Shown piece by piece: positions 6,923-13,872 of a DNA stretch of 64,000 nt. Under the pieces are notes generated by a model. The model saw only the letters and a list, made by a program, of their open reading frames with translations, made no database searches and had not been told where the DNA came from. Location: NCBI GenBank assembly GCA_963675935.2, contig CAXXPV010000008.1, positions 124,001 to 188,000 of the forward strand. Direction: 5' to 3'. Both the position numbers and the translations under genes were made by a program. The stretch comes from G963675935 sp963675935 (GTDB lineage: Bacteria > Planctomycetota > Planctomycetia > Pirellulales > Thermoguttaceae). Numbering within the stretch: position 1 is the stretch's first letter; each line of letters starts with the position of its first letter.

Positions 6923-8847
6923 CGCTTACGGCCGTCCAACGCGAAACGCTCGACCGCCTGCTGGCGGCCTTGCGTGACGACGAGCTGACTCGCCGGCAAG
7001 CAGCCGAGCTTGAGCAGATCGTCCTCGGCGACCCGGAGGCGATGCGTTACTATGTGCGCGTGGTCAATCTGAACGTCGGCCTGCGTTGGATGGCCGAGGA
7101 AAAGACAGGGAGAGAGGGAGACAAGGAGACAAGAAGACTCGTGGATTCCGGTTTTTCCATCTCCCCGTCTCCCCTTCCCCCTTCCATCTCTCTCTCCTCT
7201 TTCCTCCCGTCCACTCCGCTTGGCAGTTTCGCGTTTTCCTACGCCATGTCGGCGGTGCTTGTCGGCATCGGGCTGTTTATCTTCTCGCTGATTTCCGCGT
7301 CGTCACCCAGCGATACGGTTGTCAATAATAATAAGTCTGAAGTTCCTCGGAGTCATTTGACGCCCAATGCGCCCGCGCCGGAGCCGCGGATCGTATCGGT
7401 CGCCCGAATCACCGGGATGGTCGATTGTAAGTGGGTCGATGACCATTTTGCCCCCTTCCATGACCGCGTGGTTCTCGGCACGAAGTACATGCTGAAATCC
7501 GGCTTGATGGAAATCACTTACCACACCGGGGCGAAAGTGATTCTGCAAGGGCCATGCACTTACGAAGTGGAATCGACCGCCGGCGGCTTTTTGTCGCTTG
7601 GCAAGTTGACGGCGCGGGTGGAAAGTAGGTCCCGCTTGCCGAGCGGGACAAGTAGGTCCCGTCTGCCGGACGGGACAAGTAGGTCCCGTCTGCCGGACGG
7701 GATAAGTAGGTCCCGCTTGCCGAGCGGGATCTTGCCAACCGATTCCAATGCCTCGAAGTCCCGCCCGGCAGGCGGGACCTACTTCGCAATTCGCACTCCC
7801 ACCGCCACAGTGACCGACCTCGGCACGGAGTTCGGCGTCGAAGTGGCGAAGTCGGGCGATACGGTATCGCACGTCTTCGTCGGCAAGATTCGCGTAAAAT
7901 CCGTTTATTTGGGCGGTGAGAATAATGGCCGCGAGGTCATTCTCGGTGTCAACGAGTCGGTTCGAGTGGAAAAGTCGGACGCCGACCATAACGAGACGCC
8001 CTTGGCGGTTCATCGCGGCGAGTGCGACCCAGGGGAATTTGTCCGCGTCGGGCAGATGGCTGCCAAGCTCAAGGAGGTTCAGGAAAGGCCGCTGAAAGCG
8101 TTCCGCCAGTGGCAGGCATTTAGTGAGCAGATTCGCCGTCGTGATGATCTGCTGGCGTACTATGATTTTCAGCGCGACGCCGACGACCCTCGCGACAAAA
8201 ACGGGTGCCAGATCATGCGGAACCGGGCGAAGACCGGCGCGAAGTTCGACGGCCTCGTTTGGGGCACTCTCCGCATGGGCATGGCCCAAGGACGCTTCCC
8301 AGGCAAGCAGGCGCTCAAGTTCGGCAACCAAGACGACGACGTCCGCCTCAACATCCCCGTCGAGTGCAGGCAGATGACGCTTATGGCGTGGATCAATCTC
8401 GACAAATTGCAGGCAGAGTTATCTTCCCTGGTAATGTCCGACAACATCACGCCCCTGCTCTGTCACTGGCAGGTAGGGTGCGTCAACAGGATTATTGGAC
8501 CGGCCAAATTTGATCCCATATTTATGAGATCGTCGCCGGTGCTTATCCGCGGCCAATGGTCCTTTGTGGCTACGGTGTGCGACTGCGCCGCGGGCAAGGC
8601 GGTGTACTATTTCAACGGTGAACCTTGCGGTGATATTTCTGCGAAGAAGCAAGTGCCGCCCATGGTCATTGGCCACGCCTCGATTGGAGCGTGGAATCAT
8701 GACAACAGCAGTGAACGCCTGCTTTTCGGCCGCATCGACGAATTGATGATTTTCCAGTCGGCCCTTTCCGCTTCGGAAATCCGACGATTGTACGAGGCAG
8801 CGGAACCGGAAGGTCCGGGGACAGGGACTGCAACGCAGAGGAAATAG
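6919..8847 (+). CDS. FecR-type membrane anti-sigma/sensor with LamG domain (cassette 1)
   Basis: A 642-residue single-span membrane protein. ATG 6919 overlaps the sigma stop and is correctly spaced from ggcggagg; ATG 6913 in the same frame is too close to that site. Residues 1-60 form a helical cytoplasmic anti-sigma part (LDRLLAALRDDELTRRQAAELEQ). Residues 62-100 are a purine/pyrimidine-tract insert. The membrane segment SAVLVGIGLFIFSLI lies at about 108-125. A FecR domain runs from about 150 to 330 (ARITGMVDCKW, GLMEITYHTGAKVILQGP, VTDLGTEFGVEV). A LamG/concanavalin-like domain occupies about 415-635 (LAYYDFQ, MTLMAWINLD, GRIDELMIFQSALS). The FecR domain is split at residues 236-288 by in-frame palindromic repeats (7624-7790). 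It probably holds the sigma factor until a glycan or surface signal binds. Confidence 0.8.
   Translation: MTLTAVQRETLDRLLAALRDDELTRRQAAELEQIVLGDPEAMRYYVRVVNLNVGLRWMAEEKTGREGDKETRRLVDSGFSISPSPLPPSISLSSFLPSTPLGSFAFSYAMSAVLVGIGLFIFSLISASSPSDTVVNNNKSEVPRSHLTPNAPAPEPRIVSVARITGMVDCKWVDDHFAPFHDRVVLGTKYMLKSGLMEITYHTGAKVILQGPCTYEVESTAGGFLSLGKLTARVESRSRLPSGTSRSRLPDGTSRSRLPDGISRSRLPSGILPTDSNASKSRPAGGTYFAIRTPTATVTDLGTEFGVEVAKSGDTVSHVFVGKIRVKSVYLGGENNGREVILGVNESVRVEKSDADHNETPLAVHRGECDPGEFVRVGQMAAKLKEVQERPLKAFRQWQAFSEQIRRRDDLLAYYDFQRDADDPRDKNGCQIMRNRAKTGAKFDGLVWGTLRMGMAQGRFPGKQALKFGNQDDDVRLNIPVECRQMTLMAWINLDKLQAELSSLVMSDNITPLLCHWQVGCVNRIIGPAKFDPIFMRSSPVLIRGQWSFVATVCDCAAGKAVYYFNGEPCGDISAKKQVPPMVIGHASIGAWNHDNSSERLLFGRIDELMIFQSALSASEIRRLYEAAEPEGPGTGTATQRK
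7105..7205. repeat. In-frame purine tract followed by pyrimidine tract in FecR 1
   Basis: gacagggagagagggagac.. and then ctccccgtctccccttcccc..ctctctcctc form an imperfect inverted pair within the coding region between the anti-sigma part and the membrane segment. The protein reads TGREGDKETRR then SPSPLPPSISLSS. A similar insert lies at the same place in FecR 3 (32615-32760). Confidence 0.65.
7624..7790. repeat. In-frame array of gtcccg palindromes in FecR 1
   Basis: Four 27-base units (gtaggtcccgcttgccgag, cgggacaa and variants) are head to tail, then a spacer, then an inverted unit (tcccgcccggcaggcgggac). The encoded peptide is SRSRLPSGT, SRSRLPDGT, SRSRLPDGI, SRSRLPSGI. The array sits exactly between LTARVE and FAIRTPTA, a junction that also carries inserts in FecR 2 and FecR 3. 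Confidence 0.85.
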
Positions 8848-8914
8848 ACGACCAGCACAGCGGCCTTGCCCGCCGCGCGAAACAACGCGTGAGGTGGCTA
8901 AGCGTTCACTCCCC

Positions 8915-8999
8915 GTAGCAGGCACTCTCCGTGTGCCGTCCGCGGTGGCAAATAATCATTGCACCGCAGGGCTCACGGCACACGGAGTGTGCCTGCTAC
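8915..8999. repeat. Palindromic repeat, gtagcaggcac family
   Basis: Arms gtagcaggcactctccgtgt and acacggagtgtgcctgctac enclose an inner pair gcggtg..caccgc. A second copy is at 33674-33751. It lies between FecR 1 and the PEP-CTERM gene; the rest of the gap (9000-9213) shows nothing I recognise. Confidence 0.8.
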
Positions 9000-9213
9000 T
9001 TGGGGGTGGTGAACAATCACCCATGCGCTCTCGCATGGATGGCGAGGGTGTAGGTTCCTTCGGGAGCCACGGCAAGAGAGGCCCGGCCACGACGAGAATG
9101 CCGCCGGTTGTGCTTCCGCACAGCGCCCGCGCGGCAAGGTGTGCGAGTGTCTTGCGTTTGATTTGTTCGAGGTAGTGTGGTTTAGAACCCCTTTTTCTGA
9201 TGGAGATTCTGAA

Positions 9214-9981
9214 ATGTTGCGAAAATCATTGTGTGTCGGTGTTGTGTTTTTGGCAGGCGTGTTGGGCGCGGTCTCAGCGGTTCAGGCCGTGACGTACTCG
9301 TTGGCAAATGATTTTAGCTACACCAACAACAGCGACACCAGCATCTGGTCGTACCGAACCGGGTCGGATGGCGCGAGTTGGGGACTCACTGAGACCTACC
9401 CGCTGCTGATGACTACGTCGAATGCCAACACGGTGTGGGGCTCCGCCTTTCCCACTTCACCCACGCTAGCGGGCGATGGCAACTATTGGGGTATCGGCAA
9501 AAATACCACCGGAAGCGACCAGGTCTGGGCTGGTTATATGACGTGGAAAGCGGGCGATGTGATGTTTCATCCCGGCAATTCCGACACTTCACACTATGGA
9601 CTGGTGGTCAGTTGGTTGGCCCCCGCAACCGGTACGGCCGACCTCGCCATGACGCTCACTCGAGAATTCGGGGACGGCTGGGGCGACAGCGTAGGTTACT
9701 CGGTTGCACAACGTAGCGGAGCAACCGATACGCTGCTTCAGGGTTTGACGCATACGATCGGCCCGAATGCTGGCGACAGCGTGAGTTATTCCCAGACGGT
9801 GAGCGTTACCGCGGGAAATCGTGTGTTCTTCCGCATCGATAACGGCGCAAATGCGGGGTGGGACATTACCAAGGCGGATATCACGGTAACCCTAACCCCC
9901 ATACCGGAGCCAGGCACTTTGGCCCTGTTGGCTAGCGGCTTGATCGGCCTGATCGCTTACGCATGGCGGAAGCATAAGTAA
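9214..9981 (+). CDS. PEP-CTERM sorting domain protein (cassette 1)
   Basis: A 255-residue exported protein. ATG 9214 is preceded by tggaga. It has a signal peptide (KSLCVGVVFLAGVLGAVSAVQA) of ~25 residues and a beta-rich body with repeated aromatic and Asn/Thr-rich strands (YGLVVSWLAP, GNRVFFRIDNG). The C-terminus carries the exosortase sorting signal PIPEPGTLALLASGLIGLIA followed by the basic tail YAWRKHK. Such proteins are cut and anchored by exosortase/EpsH; no exosortase gene is in this window. The body has the look of a lectin or carbohydrate-binding sandwich, but I cannot name a family. As third gene after sigma and FecR it is a probable target of that sigma factor. Confidence 0.85.
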   Translation: MLRKSLCVGVVFLAGVLGAVSAVQAVTYSLANDFSYTNNSDTSIWSYRTGSDGASWGLTETYPLLMTTSNANTVWGSAFPTSPTLAGDGNYWGIGKNTTGSDQVWAGYMTWKAGDVMFHPGNSDTSHYGLVVSWLAPATGTADLAMTLTREFGDGWGDSVGYSVAQRSGATDTLLQGLTHTIGPNAGDSVSYSQTVSVTAGNRVFFRIDNGANAGWDITKADITVTLTPIPEPGTLALLASGLIGLIAYAWRKHK

Positions 9982-10012
9982 CGCGCACGGATCGGCTGAA
10001 AGACACGCCCGT

Positions 10013-10052
10013 TGGGGCGGCGTCCCAGGACGCCGCCCGGCGGGCTGTTTTG
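10013..10052 (+). terminator. Probable intrinsic terminator after PEP-CTERM 1
   Basis: ggggcggcgtcc pairs with ggacgccgcc around a two- to four-base loop, extended by cccg/cggg, and is followed by ctgttttgttgg. It lies ~30 bases after the stop. Confidence 0.5.
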
Positions 10053-10170
10053 TTGGTGTCCAAGAATAACACTTTGAAGAACTGGCCTGCACAAAGAGGA
10101 TATTCTACTATTTGGCACAATAGCGAAGATTAGCGATGCAATATGATGATAATAATCAATAAAGTAGAAC

Positions 10171-10340
10171 GCCCCCTTTTTCCCCTTTCGCCCCCTTCCC
10201 CCCCTTTTCCCCTTCAGCAGATCAGCTACTCGATCGACTGCGGAAACATTGCGGAAGGAATACCCGGCGTTCACCAACATCTCGGCGACCGCAAGGACGG
10301 CTGCGCCATCGACGCGAAAAAACTCTAAAAGCCACGAATT
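10171..10340 (-). pseudogene. Possible gene remnant cut by a purine tract
   Basis: On the minus strand 10325-10205 reads FFRVDGAAVLAVAEMLVNAG and on to VSAVDRVADLLK, which looks like real helical protein. It is preceded by a stop and runs into a pure purine tract (complement of 10171-10203) where coding character ends. No start or homology is visible, so this is a guess at a decayed gene. Confidence 0.25.
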
Positions 10341-10349
10341 TTCATCAGG

Positions 10350-10498
10350 AGAACTGCAAAGTCCAGGAAACCGTCATTCTGAGCGCAGCGAAGAATCTCC
10401 GTGGTATCGCGTAAGTTCTTGTGAGCCAACGAGATTCTTCGCTACGCTCAGAATAACGGTTTTTCCCATCTATCCCCAAAATGCGACTTTGCAGTTCT
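10350..10498. repeat. Nested palindrome: agaactgcaaagtc frame around a gaatctc core
   Basis: Outer arms agaactgcaaagtc (10350-10363) and gactttgcagttct (10485-10498) are a perfect 14-bp inverted repeat. They enclose the inner palindrome cgtcattctgagcgcagcg..cgctacgctcagaataacg (10372-10459). The same inner core appears in other outer frames at 19475, 50791 and 62897. Confidence 0.8.
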
Positions 10499-10665
10499 TC
10501 TGGAATTTTCATCTTGAAATTGGGCCAGCCAATTTGCTATGGTGAACGTGCATGATTGAAGAGCGCAGGCAGGCCGGGGGACATGCAAACGGCCGAAATT
10601 GGAAAAACGCCAAAGCGCTGACCAACTGGGTCTGCCGCAAAAACAACAAACCGCGGCAACCCACC

Positions 10666-10986
10666 ATGACCGATTGCCTCCAAATCGTCACTACCGTCGA
10701 GCATCGCGAAGACGCCGAGCGGATCGCCCGCACGCTGATCGAGGAGCGGCTCGCGGCCTGCTGTCAGATTTCAGGGCCAGTTACGAGCGTCTATCGCTGG
10801 CGCGGCAAGATCGAGACCACCCAAGAATGGCGATGCACGATCAAAACCCGGGCCGATCTCTACCCACGGGTCGAGCAAGCGATTCGCCGGCTCCATCCCT
10901 ACGAAGTGCCGGAAATCGTCGCCACGCCCATCGCGGCCGGCAGCGACGATTATCTCAAGTGGGTGGCGGAGGAAACCCGGGAATGA
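10666..10986 (+). CDS. cutA: CutA-like divalent cation tolerance protein
   Basis: A 106-residue cytoplasmic protein of the trimeric PII-like CutA family. ATG 10666 gives MTDCLQIVTTVEHREDAERIA, the usual first strand and helix; upstream in-frame codons (from 10552) do not resemble the family. LIEERLAACCQISGPVTSVYRWRGKI is the family core, and HPYEVPEIVATPI followed by YLKWVAEET closes the fold. Length and motifs are complete. CutA proteins have been linked to copper and other divalent cation tolerance, but the biochemical role is not settled. It ends four bases from the convergent DUF486 gene. Confidence 0.93.
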   Translation: MTDCLQIVTTVEHREDAERIARTLIEERLAACCQISGPVTSVYRWRGKIETTQEWRCTIKTRADLYPRVEQAIRRLHPYEVPEIVATPIAAGSDDYLKWVAEETRE

Positions 10987-10990
10987 CGAG

Positions 10991-11341
10991 TCATTTCGCC
11001 GTCTGCCACGGGGCGAACACGAACAGCGCCCCGCCGGCGATGAGCAGGAAGCCCACGAGGTAGTTCCACTTGAGAGGCTCGTGCATGTAGTAGATCGAGA
11101 ACACGCAGAAGACCGCCAGGGTGATGACTTCTTGGATCGTCTTCAATTTCGCGGTGCTGATGCCGGCGTCAGACCCCAGCCGATTGGCGGGCACCTGAAA
11201 GCAATACTCGACAAAGGCGATCATCCAACTGACAAGAATCGCCAGCCATAGGGCCGTCTGCTTGTGCCGCAGATGCCCATACCAGGCGAAGGTCATGAAG
11301 ACGTTGGAGACGGTCAGCAGCGCGAGCGTGGCCAGCCACAT
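10991..11341 (-). CDS. DMT-superfamily small membrane protein (DUF486)
   Basis: 116 residues with four membrane segments: LATLALLTVSNVFMTFAWYG, ALWLAILVSWMIAFVEYCF, TIQEVITLAVFCVFSIYYM and WNYLVGFLLIAGGALFVFA. The phrase AFVEYCFQVPANRLG and the Gln-Glu in the third helix are typical of DUF486, a four-helix relative of the drug/metabolite transporters that probably dimerises like SMR proteins. The substrate is unknown. It is convergent with cutA. The start ATG at 11341 leads directly into the first helix. Confidence 0.85.
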   Translation of the reverse strand: MWLATLALLTVSNVFMTFAWYGHLRHKQTALWLAILVSWMIAFVEYCFQVPANRLGSDAGISTAKLKTIQEVITLAVFCVFSIYYMHEPLKWNYLVGFLLIAGGALFVFAPWQTAK

Positions 11342-11346
11342 TTTCT

Positions 11347-11411
11347 TGTAGGTTATGCTTCAGCATAACAAGAAGCGTTTGGACCAAGTATTATGCGAAA
11401 ACATAACCTAC
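11347..11411. repeat. Palindromic repeat, gtaggttatgc family
   Basis: gtaggttatgcttcagcataac and gcgaaaacataacctac are inverted partners directly upstream of the DUF486 start. Confidence 0.6.
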
Positions 11412-11433
11412 GGCAACTTGTTCAAGCCGTCCT

Positions 11434-11739
11434 CTACTCTTCGATAACTTCCTTGACGAGCTGGACGAAGTGCGGGCTTTTTTGCGACTCGGTTAGGTCG
11501 GCAGCCTTTTTGTCGGCTTCTTCCCGCTGGCTGTACTCGAACAGTGAAATACGCCGCAAGGATTGATTGAAGACGCCCCAAAACGCCTTGAGTCGAACTT
11601 CCTTGACGACCTTGGCGCGGCTTTTGCGCTTGACGGGGGCCTTTTTCTCTTTTGCGGCGGCCTTCGGTTCCGCGTCGGAGCGTTCCGCCGCGTCGTTTTC
11701 CGCACGCAACTCTTTGCGATTCAATATCTTACGAGCCAT
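11434..11739 (-). CDS. Conserved small basic protein of unknown function
   Basis: 101 residues starting MARKILNRKELRAENDAAER. The first half is Ala/Lys/Arg/Glu-rich (AAAKEKKAPVKRKSRAKVVKE) and low in complexity. The second half looks folded and ends FWGVFNQSLRRISLFEYSQREEADKKAADL and SPHFVQLVKEVIEE. There is no signal peptide. I recall similar proteins in other planctomycetes but no characterised member; the basic tail would suit nucleic-acid or ribosome binding (inference only). It is monocistronic as far as can be seen, 92 bases upstream of the DUF486 gene on the same strand. Confidence 0.65.
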   Translation of the reverse strand: MARKILNRKELRAENDAAERSDAEPKAAAKEKKAPVKRKSRAKVVKEVRLKAFWGVFNQSLRRISLFEYSQREEADKKAADLTESQKSPHFVQLVKEVIEE

Positions 11740-11906
11740 ATTACCCCTCGGAAGGGCTAGAATACACGTCCCAGTTCATTGGAAACTGCCATTTTATCCG
11801 ATCTTCGGCTGGCTGGCCAGGGCACTAATCTTTTCCTTTTTTCCGCTAATACCTCGTTCAATCCTGGTAACAAAAACACCGCGTAATCGTCGGCGGGAGT
11901 CGCCTC

Positions 11907-12743
11907 CTACCGTGGTCTTTTGCAAAAATTCACGGGCTCAGAGCGCGAGGAACGCAGCCGCGGATAAAACGCACGCTCCGCTGTCGCCGGCGTCTCGCGA
12001 TTCCAGGGACACGCCTCCTGGCAGGCGTCGCAGCCGTAAAGCCGATCGCCGCACGACGCTCGCTCATCGGCCGAAACGTCGTCGCGCCGCTCGATCGTCA
12101 GATAGCTGATGCACCGCCGTGGGTCGATTCGGCCCGGCCCGACCAGCGCGCCGGTGGGGCAGGCATCGAGACACGCCCGGCAGTCGCCACACGAGTTCGT
12201 CGCCGCCGGTTCGTCGTATGACAATTCCTCGGTCGTCAACATGGCGGCCAGGAAGAACCAACTGCCGAAACGCGGATTGACAAGTAGCGTATTTTTGCCT
12301 ATCCAGCCGAGACCGGCCAGTTGCCCGAATCGCTTTTCAAAAAACGGTGCGGTATCGACCACGCCGCGTGCATGGGCGGAAGGAACGAGCCGGCGATGGA
12401 ACGCCGCCAACTCGCGTAGCCGGCCGCGAATGATCGCGTGGTAGTCGTCGCCCCAGGCGAACCGCGACACCCGGCCGACGCCTGCCGCCGTGGCCGGTTC
12501 GACACTGCGGTAGTTCATTCCCAGCATCAAGATGCTTCGGACGCCCTCCAACACCGCCGACGGATGACGGTAGGCGTCGATCCGGTCGGCCAAATAACGC
12601 ATTTTGCCGGCGCAGCCGTCGGCCAACCACTGCCGGAAGTAGTCGAGGTCCGGCGCGTCGATGGCCGGCGTGGCGCCGACCAGATCGAAACCCAGCCTCG
12701 CGGCCTCTTCCTTCAATGCACGGGTCAACTCGGCAGCCGTCAT
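11907..12743 (-). CDS. queG: Epoxyqueuosine reductase QueG, C-terminally shortened
   Basis: Cobalamin-dependent iron-sulfur enzyme that reduces epoxyqueuosine to queuosine in tRNA. ATG 12743 starts MTAAELTRALKEEAARLGFDLVGA. The B12-binding N-terminal domain (WLADGCAGKMRYLADR, SILMLGMNYRS, VDTAPFFEKRFGQLAGLGWIGKN) is followed by two ferredoxin cysteine clusters, CGDCRACLDACPTGA and YGCDACQEACPWN. Only 278 residues are present; family members usually run past 300 and up to ~380. The stop TAG (11909-11907) is part of gtaggaggcgactccc, a unit of a dispersed repeat (compare 27728-27795), so the shortening seems to be due to the repeat. Both cofactor domains are complete, and activity is possible. 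Confidence 0.9.
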   Translation of the reverse strand: MTAAELTRALKEEAARLGFDLVGATPAIDAPDLDYFRQWLADGCAGKMRYLADRIDAYRHPSAVLEGVRSILMLGMNYRSVEPATAAGVGRVSRFAWGDDYHAIIRGRLRELAAFHRRLVPSAHARGVVDTAPFFEKRFGQLAGLGWIGKNTLLVNPRFGSWFFLAAMLTTEELSYDEPAATNSCGDCRACLDACPTGALVGPGRIDPRRCISYLTIERRDDVSADERASCGDRLYGCDACQEACPWNRETPATAERAFYPRLRSSRSEPVNFCKRPR

Positions 12744-12826
12744 GGTCGGCTCTTTCGGTTTTGATGGCGACGAAGTACAATTTGATATTATAGTCTCTTT
12801 CCCCCATCCGTTCGGGAGACATCGCG

Positions 12827-13063
12827 GTGCAACGCAGCTTATTCCAGAATTGTCGGAAACGCACGGCGTCGTTCGTCCGTTGGGTTGGATTCCTGCTGGC
12901 GCTCGCCACACTGGGGGGGTGCGGGCCGGAGCTCTCGAAGGAAGACCTTGGAACCGTGGAGTTTAAGGTTCCAGAAGTCGCCGGCTCGAAGGAACCCTAT
13001 CCGATGCCGGAGCTTGGCCCCCCGCTGGACCCCAAGTCGCTCCCACCTGACAGGCCTTTCTAA
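12827..13063 (+). CDS. Small lipoprotein
   Basis: 78 residues from GTG 12827 (cgggaga lies 8-14 bases upstream). After a basic N-terminus a hydrophobic run ends in the lipobox LATLGGC (Cys at about residue 32). The mature part is short, acidic and proline-rich (SKEDLGTVEFKVPEVAG, PMPELGPPLDPKSLPP). It is probably anchored to a membrane by lipid. It is divergent from queG and followed 57 bases later by another lipoprotein gene. No family or function was recognised. Confidence 0.6.
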   Translation: MQRSLFQNCRKRTASFVRWVGFLLALATLGGCGPELSKEDLGTVEFKVPEVAGSKEPYPMPELGPPLDPKSLPPDRPF

Positions 13064-13120
13064 TTTTTACCCCAAAATCGGTCTGGACACCGGGGCGGAA
13101 AACGCTATGGTAGCGGTCCC

Positions 13121-13702
13121 ATGAATCGCTATTTTGCGCCGATCCTGGTTGGTCTGTTCTTGGCCGGCTGCACCAGCCAGGACCAAGTGCCCTCGTCCGA
13201 TCCATTCTTGGTGGGTCGCACGAGAATTCCGCCGCCGGGAACCGGCGCCGCGACAGGGAAAGTAGCCGATCCCTACTATCCAGGCATGAACGTCTCGCCG
13301 GCTCCAGGATGGCAACCTCCCGCCGCGACAACCGCTCCGACCGCTACATCCGCACCTGTCGGCGGCGCCGCCAAAGCGGCCGATCCTCGCTTCACCGCGC
13401 CTTCGGGCGCCGCTCCGGCGGCAACCTCCCCAAGCTCCTCCGTCGCGCCCCCGGCGGCGACAACCCCTGGCGTGACCTATCCTGGCGTATCCTTGAACGG
13501 CCCAGCGGTCGGCCGCGGCGCCTCGTTGCAGGGGGCAAGAACCCTGGGTTCCTCGCCCGCCGCGCAGCCATCGCCATTGCGCCCCAACGCCGGCGTTTTG
13601 TTGGACGACCGAACGCCACGACCGATCGACACAGCGAGCGGCAGCGCCCCCGCAGCCTCGGCCGCACCCGTCAACATCATGGATTTGCCGGCGGCGGATT
13701 GA
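13121..13702 (+). CDS. Proline/alanine-rich lipoprotein
   Basis: 193 residues starting MNRYFAPILVGLFLAGC, a short signal with lipobox FLAGC (Cys17). The mature chain is dominated by Pro, Ala, Ser, Thr and Gly (PPAATTAPTATSAPVGGAAK, ASSAPAASAAP-like runs) and is likely an extended cell-wall-spanning or linker-like protein without a compact fold. No enzymatic motif is visible. It follows the other small lipoprotein gene on the same strand and may be co-transcribed. An adjacent palindrome (13719-13783) could act as a terminator-like structure. Confidence 0.65.
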   Translation: MNRYFAPILVGLFLAGCTSQDQVPSSDPFLVGRTRIPPPGTGAATGKVADPYYPGMNVSPAPGWQPPAATTAPTATSAPVGGAAKAADPRFTAPSGAAPAATSPSSSVAPPAATTPGVTYPGVSLNGPAVGRGASLQGARTLGSSPAAQPSPLRPNAGVLLDDRTPRPIDTASGSAPAASAAPVNIMDLPAAD

Positions 13703-13718
13703 CTTTCCGTTTGTAGTC

Positions 13719-13783
13719 CCGCCTTTAGGCGGAAGTTAAGCCGCACAAGCCACCTAAAGGCGGAACTACAAACGACTTTGCAG
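13719..13783. repeat. Palindromic repeat, gtttgtagtcccgcc family
   Basis: gtttgtagtcccgcctttag and ctaaaggcggaactacaaac are inverted partners just after the lipoprotein stop, followed by gactttgcagtc, the right half of the outer arm seen at 10485. Confidence 0.65.
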
Positions 13784-13872
13784 TCTTCCTGACTGACCTT
13801 CCGCACTTCTTGCCGGGGTATGGTAAACTACACTTGGCGCGTATGGTACATACCTCGAACCCGTAGTGCATC

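Noticed and set aside
7624..7790. Regularly spaced repeats suggesting a CRISPR array
   Set aside because: Units are directly adjacent palindromes of 27 bases without unique spacers and are translated in frame within FecR 1.
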